From assembly GCA_003433295.1 (NCBI GenBank), contig CP016202.1, forward strand, positions 1,680,850 to 1,721,812: a stretch of 40,963 nucleotides of DNA, given 5' to 3'. Below are positions 34,350 to 40,963 of this stretch, piece by piece. Source of the stretch: Eubacterium minutum ATCC 700079. Lineage in GTDB: Bacteria; Bacillota; Clostridia; Peptostreptococcales; Anaerovoracaceae. Position numbers and translations under genes: made by a program. The notes under the pieces are model-generated. The model searched no databases. It was not told the origin of the DNA and saw only the letters and a list, made by a program, of their open reading frames with translations. Positions within the stretch are counted from its first letter, which is position 1, and each line of letters begins with the position of its first letter.

Positions 34350-34910
34350 ATGAAATTGATGATTGCTTCCGACATACACGGTTCGGAATACTTTTGCCGC
34401 AAGACGGTGGAAACATTTGAAAAAATAAAGGCGGACAAACTGCTGCTGCTTGGCGATCTGCTCTACCACGGGCCGAGAAACGACCTGCCTGAAGAATATG
34501 CACCAAAGGCCGTGATTGCAATGCTAAACCCGCTTGCGGACAGGATCCTGGCGGTTCGCGGAAATTGTGAGGCGGAGGTGGATCAGATGGTGCTCGATTT
34601 TCCGGTGCTGGCAGATTATTCACTCATAGAAACGGGCGGAGTCCTTATTTTTGCGACTCACGGTCATGTGTACAATCAGGAGAACGTACCTCCTATGACT
34701 GCCGGAACCATATTGCTCAACGGACATACACATGTGCCGGCGTGCGTGGAGCACGACAATTACACATACATGAACCCGGGTTCGGTTTCGATACCGAAGG
34801 AAAACAGCAGGCACAGTTACATGACCGCACAGGACGGAGAATTCAACTGGGTCGATCTGGAAACGGGCGAAACTTACAGGCAGTACACCGCACGGACCGC
34901 GTTGAAATGA
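34350..34910 (+). CDS. yfcE: YfcE-family metallophosphodiesterase
   Basis: A 186-residue calcineurin-like phosphoesterase. Metal-binding motifs are all present: SDIHG near the N-terminus, LGDLLYHGP, RGNCEAE, THGH and GHTHVP. The MJ0936/YfcE family hydrolyses phosphodiesters in vitro; the physiological substrate is not settled. It is followed after 11 bases by a HAD phosphatase, so the two may act together. Confidence 0.9.
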   Translation: MKLMIASDIHGSEYFCRKTVETFEKIKADKLLLLGDLLYHGPRNDLPEEYAPKAVIAMLNPLADRILAVRGNCEAEVDQMVLDFPVLADYSLIETGGVLIFATHGHVYNQENVPPMTAGTILLNGHTHVPACVEHDNYTYMNPGSVSIPKENSRHSYMTAQDGEFNWVDLETGETYRQYTARTALK

Positions 34911-34921
34911 GAGGTACCGGT

Positions 34922-35620
34922 ATGATTGAGCGGAAGGACAGAAAAATTGCGGGCGTTATATTTGACGTGGACGGAACTCTCCTGGACACTATGCCTGTAT
35001 GGCGCAATTCCGGAGCGAGGTTTCTGGCTTTGCTCGGAATACAGGCGGAAAGGGGACTGGGCGAAAAGCTTTTTTCCGAAACCGTTGAAACGGGCGCAAA
35101 ATACATAGTCGATAAATACAGATTGGAGATGAGCGCGCAGGATGTTGCGGACGGCATAGACGCGCAGGTTGCTCATGCGTATGAGAGTGAAGCGGGATTC
35201 AAGCCGGGCGCGGAAAAACTTTTAAATACCTTAAAAGATCAAAATATACCGATGACGGTTGCCACTTCTACACGCAGACACTTAATAGAGATGGCTTTTG
35301 AACGTCTGGGGATCATGGACTGTTTTGTCGGGATATTCACGGCGCCGGAAGTGGGCAAAACCAAAGGCGAACCGGATATATTCCACCTTGCGGCGAATCG
35401 TATGGGGACTCCCGTAAGAGATACATGGGTGTTTGAAGACGGTCTGTATGCAATAAAGACTGCATTCCGTGAGGGTTTTGGAACCGTGGGCGTATATGAT
35501 GAAACGAGCGGTAAAGATACCGCGGAGATAAAGAACTTTGCGCACTACTACACAGAAAGTCTTGAAGGATTTGACTTTATCGAAGCCGTCGGCGGAAGCA
35601 AACGGCCGAATCTGATTTGA
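34922..35620 (+). CDS. HAD-superfamily phosphatase (beta-phosphoglucomutase-like subgroup)
   Basis: A 232-residue hydrolase. Motif I is FDVDGTLLDT with the nucleophile and acid/base aspartates. A helical cap follows, then motif II (VATSTRR), the motif III lysine region (GKTKGEPD) and motif IV FEDGLYAI, where the usual Ser after Asp is Gly. ATG 34922 follows GAGAGG. It is closest in layout to the PGMB/phosphoglycolate phosphatase-type HADs, but the substrate is not predictable. Confidence 0.88.
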   Translation: MIERKDRKIAGVIFDVDGTLLDTMPVWRNSGARFLALLGIQAERGLGEKLFSETVETGAKYIVDKYRLEMSAQDVADGIDAQVAHAYESEAGFKPGAEKLLNTLKDQNIPMTVATSTRRHLIEMAFERLGIMDCFVGIFTAPEVGKTKGEPDIFHLAANRMGTPVRDTWVFEDGLYAIKTAFREGFGTVGVYDETSGKDTAEIKNFAHYYTESLEGFDFIEAVGGSKRPNLI

Positions 35621-35803
35621 AATGTTTAAATCAGGAAATCTTAATTATTATTAAGTCTTTTCGGTTGCGCTGTTCAGAACCGGTTTATGAGTATAGAATG
35701 GAAACATGCATGTGTGCAGGGATGCGGCTGCATGCAAATATTCGATACCGAGGAAGAAAGGAAATTACCCTTGCGCCCGGCGTAGGGAATACCCGTTTTA
35801 AGG

Positions 35804-36523
35804 ATGAAATACAATAAAATTTTAGTTGTTGACGATGACCCGAATATCAGAGAGGTCTTGTCAATTCTTTTGGAAAGTGAGAATTATGAAGTCGAGGAGG
35901 CTTCAAATGGCAGCATTGCGGTAGAAAAAGTGCTGGGAGCGCTTGAAGAATCTTCCGCTTTCGATCTTGTAGTGCTGGATATAATGATGCCTGAAATGGA
36001 CGGCGTTGAAGTTTGTCGGAAAATACGCGAAAAGTCCACCGTTCCGATCTTGTTTCTGACCGCAAAGTCGCAGGACAAGGATAAAGTCGATGCGTACACG
36101 AGCGGCGGAGATGATTTTCTGGTAAAGCCTTTCTCGCAGACTGAACTTGTAATGAAGGTGAGGTCGCTCATCAGGCGCCGCATGGACTACGACAGGCGGG
36201 ATGAAGACTCTTTGAACAACGACACGAAAAAAACCATATACAATATAGTTATAGACGCGGTAAAGAGGACCGTATTCAAAGATGACGTCAGAATCAATCT
36301 GACCGACAAGGAATTTGATATTCTGCAATATTTTATGGAGCATAGGGGAGATGTGGTACAGAACCGTGATCTTTACGAGGACGTCTGGGAAGAAAAATAT
36401 CTGCCCTCCGCGAGCAATACAATAATGGTACACGTCCTTAACCTAAGAAAAAAACTTGAGGATGATGCCAACAAGCCTAAGATTATAAAGACCGTCTGGG
36501 GAAAGGGGTACAGGATTGAATAG
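35804..36523 (+). CDS. OmpR/PhoB-family response regulator
   Basis: A 239-residue two-component regulator. The receiver domain has the acidic pair (VVDDDPN), the phosphorylated aspartate in VVLDIMMPEMDG, the Thr switch (FLTA) and the Lys of VKPF. The C-terminal winged helix has LTDKEFDILQYF and TVWGKGYRIE. It resembles VanR-like regulators. AAGG touches the ATG, a poor ribosome site, so translation may be weak or start elsewhere. It overlaps the partner kinase by 8 bases. The 180 bases before it hold no clear promoter. Confidence 0.93.
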   Translation: MKYNKILVVDDDPNIREVLSILLESENYEVEEASNGSIAVEKVLGALEESSAFDLVVLDIMMPEMDGVEVCRKIREKSTVPILFLTAKSQDKDKVDAYTSGGDDFLVKPFSQTELVMKVRSLIRRRMDYDRRDEDSLNNDTKKTIYNIVIDAVKRTVFKDDVRINLTDKEFDILQYFMEHRGDVVQNRDLYEDVWEEKYLPSASNTIMVHVLNLRKKLEDDANKPKIIKTVWGKGYRIE

Positions 36524-37982
36524 GCCTCCTTTGAAGCATCCGCAAAAGAAATATTTTTACTCATTGAATATAAAACTCATGTTGGTGGTATTGCTTGCGA
36601 TACTGTCGTCGCTTGTCGTATTCTGGTCGATGTGTAAGTTGGAAGATTACGTGGCGGATAAAGTATATCTGTCGGATTATGCAAAGAAAAAAGCGCTGGA
36701 TTCAAAGTACGATAAATTCAACAGATATGTAAAGGAAATGAATGTAAAAGGGACGGATAAAAAGAAATTAAGCGCATGGCTGAAAAAGGAGAAATACACC
36801 CGGCTTTTTGTTTGGGACAACAATCGTGACGTCTTTTCGGGCGGGTGGAGCGCGAATTCCGAAACCACGCAGGGAGTATTGAGAGACAGTGTTTCCCTTG
36901 AGGAGAATAAAGAGGAGATAGTACTCAAGGAGAAAAATACAAAAAACAGAATAGGTTCGGATTCTTTTAAAGAGGACATATACAACAGGTACGTGTGGTT
37001 TGCCGACGGCAAGTACTACACATATATCAACGTAAACGGGGAACAGTACTGGTACAATATAATGGACGTGGCAACCGTGATAATGACGGTCTTTGCCTTT
37101 TTGTTTGTCATCATGTTCTACAACACCATGGTGACAGGGAGAATCAAGCGTTTCTCCAATGAGGTTGTAAATATAAGCAGCGGCAATCTTCAGAGCGAAA
37201 TAAGAGTGGACAGCAGGGACGAGATAGGGCGGCTCGCGATGAGCGTTGACAACATGCGCAACTCTCTTCTTGAAACCATGAACAATGAAAAGGCCGCTTG
37301 GGCTGCTAACACTGCACTGATTACGGCGATGTCGCACGATGTCCGGACCCCGCTTACATCGCTGATAGGTTATCTGGACATAATAGAAGGGAAGAAATTC
37401 AGAACGGAAGAAGATTTAATCCGCTACATACATTCATGCCGGGAAAAGGCTTTTCAGCTTAAAGACCTGTCCGACGAACTTTTCAGCTATTTTCTTGTGT
37501 TCGGAAATCCGGGGAACGCGGAACTTGAAGAAGTTGATGCGGGCATACTGTTTCAACAGCTTCTCGGGGAACATGTGGCGGAAGTACTGAATTACGGCAG
37601 AAACATAACGCTGACCTACGACATACCGGAGGACGTATGGGTTAAGGTGAACGTTTCGTCGCTCAGAAGACTGTTTGACAACCTTTTCTCCAATATATTA
37701 AAATATGCAGGTAAGGACTTTCCTGTGGAAGTATGCGCCGCATACTCGGAGAACCGGATTGAAATTTTGTTCAGAAATACAATCTGGAAAGAGGCGAAAC
37801 AGCGTGAAAGTACCAAGATAGGAGTCAAAACATGCCGAAAAATATGTGAGGACATGCACGGCACGTTCAGCGCAATTGAAGAAGGCGAAAGCTACGTTAC
37901 GCATATAACTTTCCCTGTACCGCGGTCAAAAGAGGGCGGCGGGGAAAAAGACGACGCTGACGGCGGGGCGCGGAATTCCTGA
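36516..37982 (+). CDS. Sensor histidine kinase, partner of the upstream regulator
   Basis: A 488-residue membrane kinase starting at TTG 36516, with AAGGGG seven bases upstream. One membrane helix lies near residues 18-40 and another near 180-203, enclosing a charged, extracytoplasmic sensor region of about 140 residues. A HAMP-like segment follows, then the H-box MSHDVRTPLTSLIGYLDII. The N-box is RLFDNLFSNILKYA. The ATP lid is degenerate: the usual DxGxG is replaced by RNTIWKEA before STKIGVKTCRKICEDMHG, as in a subgroup of firmicute kinases. The signal is unknown. The start inside the regulator gene indicates coupled translation. Confidence 0.92.
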   Translation: MNRPPLKHPQKKYFYSLNIKLMLVVLLAILSSLVVFWSMCKLEDYVADKVYLSDYAKKKALDSKYDKFNRYVKEMNVKGTDKKKLSAWLKKEKYTRLFVWDNNRDVFSGGWSANSETTQGVLRDSVSLEENKEEIVLKEKNTKNRIGSDSFKEDIYNRYVWFADGKYYTYINVNGEQYWYNIMDVATVIMTVFAFLFVIMFYNTMVTGRIKRFSNEVVNISSGNLQSEIRVDSRDEIGRLAMSVDNMRNSLLETMNNEKAAWAANTALITAMSHDVRTPLTSLIGYLDIIEGKKFRTEEDLIRYIHSCREKAFQLKDLSDELFSYFLVFGNPGNAELEEVDAGILFQQLLGEHVAEVLNYGRNITLTYDIPEDVWVKVNVSSLRRLFDNLFSNILKYAGKDFPVEVCAAYSENRIEILFRNTIWKEAKQRESTKIGVKTCRKICEDMHGTFSAIEEGESYVTHITFPVPRSKEGGGEKDDADGGARNS

Positions 37983-38035
37983 GCAGACACCTAAATACAG
38001 TTTCTGAATCCATGTCGGAGTAAGAGAGAAATAAG

Positions 38036-38764
38036 ATGACGAAGAAAGATATACCGAGAATAACGGGAACATTGAGAGCAAAGTCGATACAGGTGCCGGA
38101 AGCAATCTGGTCCGCAAAAGGAATGGTCGTTCTGGGCAGAAGGATCAAATCCTGCATTTTCACCACGGATCTTGCCATAATCCGCAACTGTAACGCTGAT
38201 GCCGTTCTTGCCGTGTATCCTTTTACGCCTCAACAGATAATTAACAGCGCCATAATCAATGCCGCGTCGATACCGGTGTTCTGCGGTGTAGGGGGAGGAA
38301 CCACTCAAGGGTTGAGGACAGCGCTTATCTCAAAGGATGCAGAAGGTGACGGAGCATACGGCGTTGTCGTAAACTCCCCGATGAAAAACGAAAACATCAA
38401 AATGATAAAGAGCGTGGTCGACATTCCCATCATCGCGACCGTTGTAAACGAAAGCACGGACATAGACGCGCGCTTTAAGGCGGGCGTATCCATCCTCAAT
38501 GTTTCTAACGCCGCGAAGACGCCGGAACTTGTACGTCACATCAGGAAGGACTATCCCAAAATCCCGATAATAGCCACGGGCGGTCCCACAAACGATTCGA
38601 TAGAGGAAACGATTGCCGCGGGTGCGAACACGATAAGTTATACGCCGCCGGACATTGCTGACATCTTCAGCGCCATGATGGTCGAATACCGCAGGGAGGC
38701 CGAGATGGTAGAATCACCTCAGGAAAAGGAAGAAATACTCGAAGAACTGTTGGAATTGTTGTAG
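38036..38764 (+). CDS. TIM-barrel protein of unknown function
   Basis: A 242-residue protein with a regular beta/alpha pattern and a phosphate-binding-like loop near the C-terminus (IIATGGPTNDSIEET) followed by ISYTPP. This recalls aldolase- or IGPS-like barrels, and related clostridial proteins are often labelled simply as hydrolases. Other visible segments are VFCGVGGGTTQGLR and VVNEST at strand ends. The C-terminal 25 residues are Glu-rich. It follows the histidine kinase by 53 bases, so it may be part of the same transcript. Substrate unknown. Confidence 0.7.
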   Translation: MTKKDIPRITGTLRAKSIQVPEAIWSAKGMVVLGRRIKSCIFTTDLAIIRNCNADAVLAVYPFTPQQIINSAIINAASIPVFCGVGGGTTQGLRTALISKDAEGDGAYGVVVNSPMKNENIKMIKSVVDIPIIATVVNESTDIDARFKAGVSILNVSNAAKTPELVRHIRKDYPKIPIIATGGPTNDSIEETIAAGANTISYTPPDIADIFSAMMVEYRREAEMVESPQEKEEILEELLELL

Positions 38765-38943
38765 GCTATGAAATCGCATTTTTCGCCGTAGAGAGACTAT
38801 CCGAGACGATATTGCGTTAGAAAATTTTTTGAAAAACGTTCTATATAAATTTGATTTAGCCGGAGATGTCGAGTCGGAACCTACTTTGCAAATTAACAAC
38901 AGAAAAATATGCATGGACATTAAGTTTTTTTACCGGATTCATA

Positions 38944-38972
38944 TTGACTTTTTATCTTTGCGGTGATATTAT
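38944..38972 (+). promoter_or_regulatory. Promoter of tRNA-Lys
   Basis: TTGACT, a 17-base spacer and TATTAT, about 43 bases before the mature tRNA. The remaining 180 bases back to the TIM-barrel gene show no gene. Confidence 0.7.
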
Positions 38973-39015
38973 AGCACACGTGTCGGGCGTATTTGTCCGA
39001 ATATGCGATGCGTAT

Positions 39016-39091
39016 GCACCATTAGCTCAGCTGGTAGAGCACCTGACTCTTAATCAGGGTGTCCAGGGTTCGAGCCCCTGATGGTGTACCA
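39016..39091 (+). tRNA. tRNA-Lys, anticodon CTT
   Basis: Full cloverleaf of 76 bases with encoded CCA. Acceptor GCACCAT pairs with ATGGTGT (one G-T). The anticodon stem is CCTGA/TCAGG with loop CTCTTAA, giving anticodon CTT for the AAG codon. The T arm is CAGGG TTCGAGC CCCTG. It marks the junction between the normal chromosome and the AT-rich right end. Confidence 0.97.
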
Positions 39092-39099
39092 ATTGAAAA

Positions 39100-39120
39100 G
39101 CTCCGGTATTTTACCGGAGC
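39100..39120 (+). terminator. Terminator after tRNA-Lys
   Basis: GCTCCGGTA and TACCGGAGC form a perfect 9-bp stem with a TTT loop. The T run after it is broken (CTAATTTTA). Confidence 0.75.
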
Positions 39121-39131
39121 CTAATTTTATC

Positions 39132-39758
39132 CTATTTATCTTTTTTTATACTTTTATATCCAAAATGTCCCAGCGCAACAACATAGCTGCCGTCTTCATT
39201 CCAGCGAATGGTTAAATATGTTGCCAACACTCCATCATTAAATTTTACTTTTGCAATATTATCCTTGTCCAGTTTATCTGTGATATTCACAACATGGTCT
39301 CGGTAATAAAGCATTATTTGACCTTTACCATTTTTTTCGACTTCTACTTCCTGATTCAGTTGTTCAATAATTTCCTCCGGTGTAGCTGCACGCATTTTAC
39401 CTTTCCCATCCTCAACCGCTCCACCGGTGCCTCTTACAGTTCCATCAGGATATGTAAGCTTAAATTCATATTCACCTATCTGCTCAACCTTAACCTTTGT
39501 TGCACTGCCGTAGAGCCAAGAATCAACATTTTTCTTAAATCCGGCAAAATCCATCGCATAGGATACAGTCGCAAGACAGAACACCAATGCAAGGGATGCA
39601 GCCAATGTAGTAAGTCTCCTCTTCCCACGGAATATAGGTGTCCTTTTTACACTATTCTTACTCTCCATTTTTTTAGCCTCCTTCAGTACTTTTGTTGCAA
39701 ATTCAGCAGAAGGCTTAATAATAGAAGATGCATTCCTGTATTTTTCATGGTTAGTCAT
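39132..39758 (-). CDS. Membrane-anchored anti-sigma-factor-like protein
   Basis: A 208-residue protein. A charged cytoplasmic N-terminus of about 48 residues is followed by one membrane helix (LTTLAASLALVFCLATVSYA, 49-68) and an exported C-terminal domain of about 140 residues. Layout and position directly behind an ECF sigma gene (one base between stop and start) fit an anti-sigma factor that holds the sigma at the membrane. No zinc HxxxCxxC motif is seen, so it is not a ZAS-type anti-sigma. The exported domain has alternating strands and no match I recognise. Composition is AT-rich, unlike the genes left of the tRNA. Confidence 0.75.
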   Translation of the reverse strand: MTNHEKYRNASSIIKPSAEFATKVLKEAKKMESKNSVKRTPIFRGKRRLTTLAASLALVFCLATVSYAMDFAGFKKNVDSWLYGSATKVKVEQIGEYEFKLTYPDGTVRGTGGAVEDGKGKMRAATPEEIIEQLNQEVEVEKNGKGQIMLYYRDHVVNITDKLDKDNIAKVKFNDGVLATYLTIRWNEDGSYVVALGHFGYKSIKKDK

Positions 39759-39759
39759 T

Positions 39760-40254
39760 TTACCATTCCTCCTTTAGCTTTTCTCTAAGAATCTCGCGGC
39801 CTCTATAAAGATGCGCCTTTACTGTGTTCTCTTTTTTCTCCACTATCTTCGCTATTTCTTTTACTGAATATCCCTCATAATAGAACAAGTGCACCACAAC
39901 TCTACATTTCTCCGGCAGCCCCATAACTGCCCGAATCAAATTCTCTGAAGTTTCATTGATACCTTCATCCGATTCCTCATTTCTTGATGCGAGCCATTCA
40001 GTGAAATCCGGGACACTGACCTTCGTTCGGTGCCAAAATGATGTTTTTAAGTTCTTCGCTTTGTTAACAGTCACCCTCAAAAGCCATGCTTTGATATGCT
40101 CTTCACTTTCAAAATCCTGATCTGCTTTGAAGTATGCCAGAAATGCTTCCTGAGCAATATCTTCTGCGTCATCATGATGCTTGCAGATATAGAACGCCGC
40201 CTTATATATGTTGCTTTGATATTTTTCCAGTACTTGCTCTAACGTGAGTTTCAC
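39760..40254 (-). CDS. ECF-type RNA polymerase sigma factor
   Basis: A 164-residue sigma factor. Region 2 has YKAAFYICKHHDDAEDIAQEAFLAYF (shown here as one helix pair), followed by IKAWLLRVTVNKAKN. Region 4 has LPEKCRVVVHLFYYEGYSVKEIA and a helix-turn-helix ending AHLYRGREILREKL. It starts at GTG 40254 behind GGAGGAGG; an ATG just upstream runs into a stop. It is coupled to the membrane protein encoded next. Target genes are not evident, and an autoregulated promoter could not be identified. Confidence 0.9.
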   Translation of the reverse strand: MKLTLEQVLEKYQSNIYKAAFYICKHHDDAEDIAQEAFLAYFKADQDFESEEHIKAWLLRVTVNKAKNLKTSFWHRTKVSVPDFTEWLASRNEESDEGINETSENLIRAVMGLPEKCRVVVHLFYYEGYSVKEIAKIVEKKENTVKAHLYRGREILREKLKEEW

Positions 40255-40285
40255 TCAGCCATTCCTCCTCCTCTTGCCACTATCT

Positions 40286-40309
40286 GTGAAAGACCTTTCA
40301 CTTATTATA
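40286..40309 (-). promoter_or_regulatory. -10 box and inverted repeat before the ECF sigma gene
   Basis: On the - strand a perfect TATAAT (40309-40304) is followed at once by GTGAAAG-GT-CTTTCAC (40301-40286), an inverted repeat with a 2-base centre at the expected transcript start. No good -35 is present, which suggests help from an activator or an alternative sigma. Confidence 0.5.
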
Positions 40310-40441
40310 CAATTCATCTAATGAAAAGGTTTAATACATCGTGCATTATTTTTCATCACCTTATATGATGAAATTCAAATATCTCTTTCTTGTTATCCTC
40401 AATCCGGTCAACAGGCTCATATAGTCCATCTCGTAGCTCTA

Positions 40442-40669
40442 TTCTCAAAAGCTTTCAGAGGACGATTTGGCAGGGAAACTGTCAGGAACAGTATACTAAA
40501 GATTAAAGTTCCCGGAAAGGAAGCAAAGGAAACGGCAAAGGAAGTAAGAGAACTTCACATATTTGCCGATGAAGACCATGCACATATCCAGAAACCCGGC
40601 AAAGCTAAAGGCAAGAAAAATCAGGTAGTTCCTGTGGTTAAAGTTGCAGAGGGAATCTATGCAATCTAA
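40442..40669 (+). pseudogene. Internal fragment of an ISLre2-like transposase
   Basis: The frame carries FRGRFGRETVRNSILKI, then KEVRELHIFADEDHAHIQ and PVVKVAEGIYAI before a stop, which matches the middle of ISLre2-type transposases (the acidic ADEDH segment). There is no start codon or 5' part, and the normal C-terminal third is missing. It ends 20 bases before the end-like sequence of the next IS copy, so it may have been cut by that insertion. Confidence 0.6.
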
Positions 40670-40689
40670 CCTGTCAATCAAAAAGTCGT

Positions 40690-40726
40690 AAAAACTTTAC
40701 ACCGTCTATCAAAATGATAGTGTAAA
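40690..40726. repeat. Probable left end of an ISLre2-like element
   Basis: AAAAACTTTACACC is followed by an inverted repeat TTTACAC (40696-40702) / GTGTAAA (40720-40726) with an inner TATCA/TGATA. It lies 90 bases before a transposase start. The other end of the element is outside the window, so the terminal repeat is not confirmed. Confidence 0.45.
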
Positions 40727-40755
40727 ATAATTGTGGAGTTTTTAATAAAAAAATA

Positions 40756-40816
40756 TAGAGATCAACCCAACGTGGTACAATAATGAACCATCCCAAAATA
40801 CGAAAGGAGATCTCTA
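40756..40816 (+). promoter_or_regulatory. Long-range stem enclosing the transposase ribosome site
   Basis: TAGAGATC (40756-40763) pairs with GATCTCTA (40809-40816). The right arm covers the end of AAAGGAGA and the A of the start codon. In a transcript entering from outside, this fold would hide the ribosome site. Confidence 0.55.
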
Positions 40817-40963
40817 TGGAAACAATTATACAACAAATCACATTGGAATTGGGAAGAAAAATAACAAAAAAAGCACTTTCGGGAGGACTAAATGATATAG
40901 ATGCATTTTCTCATGATATTTTCACGGACTGTAAAGAAGCATCGGTATTGATGATTGAGACGA
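40816..40963 (+). CDS. ISLre2-like transposase, N-terminal part (runs off window)
   Basis: Open from ATG 40816 to the window end, 49 residues visible: METIIQQITLELGRK and GLNDIDAFSHDIF. This resembles the N-terminus of ISLre2 (UPF0236) transposases. AAAGGAGA precedes the ATG. The adjacent internal fragment of the same family supports the call, but the catalytic region is not in view. Confidence 0.6.
   Translation, partial: METIIQQITLELGRKITKKALSGGLNDIDAFSHDIFTDCKEASVLMIET

Overview
The window looks like a stretch of chromosome from an anaerobic, lysine-fermenting Clostridia species, possibly of the Anaerovoracaceae (Eubacteriales Family XIII) type. The reasons are a nearly complete lysine-to-butyrate gene set, a SAM-I riboswitch, promoters of the sigma-A type, and the firmicute order rho / DUF1385 / prmC / rpmE / prfA. 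Most of the sequence has balanced base composition and reads on the + strand. Two AT-rich blocks (24567-27132 and everything right of about 39120) stand out as acquired DNA. Genus is not determined.

Layout. 1-2201: end of thyA, folA and rlmB (folate/dTMP and rRNA methylation), closed by a terminator. 2239-14569: the lysine fermentation locus. kal reads left from a divergent promoter shared with an unusual regulator (2839-4887). Then kdd, kamA, kamB, kamC, kamD, kamE, atoD and atoA read right to a strong terminator. Together they convert L-lysine to beta-lysine (KamA), to 3,5-diaminohexanoate (KamDE, serviced by KamB/KamC), to 5-amino-3-oxohexanoate (Kdd), and later handle 3-aminobutyryl-CoA (Kal) and CoA transfer from butyryl-CoA to acetoacetate (AtoDA). 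The cleavage enzyme Kce, which links Kdd to Kal, is not in the window. The regulator is a fusion of a Kdd-like domain that has lost the NAD-binding glycine loop with an NtrC-type AAA+ domain that has lost the sigma-54-contacting GAFTGA loop. The operon downstream has sigma-A-type promoters preceded by direct repeats.

14582-17894: a degenerate repeat array, an alanyl-tRNA editing protein (alaX type) on the - strand whose promoter lies in a cluster of DnaA boxes, and an unrecognised - strand gene. 18012-20805: SAM-I riboswitch, metK and an aspartate kinase, apparently one SAM-controlled unit. 20900-28726: the rho / DUF1385 / prmC / rpmE / prfA block, split between prmC and rpmE by a decayed mobile-element fragment with an ORF6N protein, a DUF1413 protein and a broken replisome-organizer gene. 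28726-34254: tsaC/sua5, rpiB, upp, tyrS, a TetR regulator, then rplM-rpsI behind a long structured leader. 34350-38764: a phosphodiesterase, a HAD phosphatase, a two-component system and a TIM-barrel protein of unknown role. 39016-39091: tRNA-Lys(CTT). 39132-40963: an ECF sigma / membrane anti-sigma pair and two ISLre2-like transposase pieces, the last cut by the window end.

A recurring feature is short intergenic tandem repetition: a mixed 24-29 bp array after atoA, 17 bp x 6 after rho, 24 bp x 2 inside prmC, 34-35 bp units before rplM, and paired 19 bp repeats before kdd. All calls come from reading the sequence; no database search was possible.
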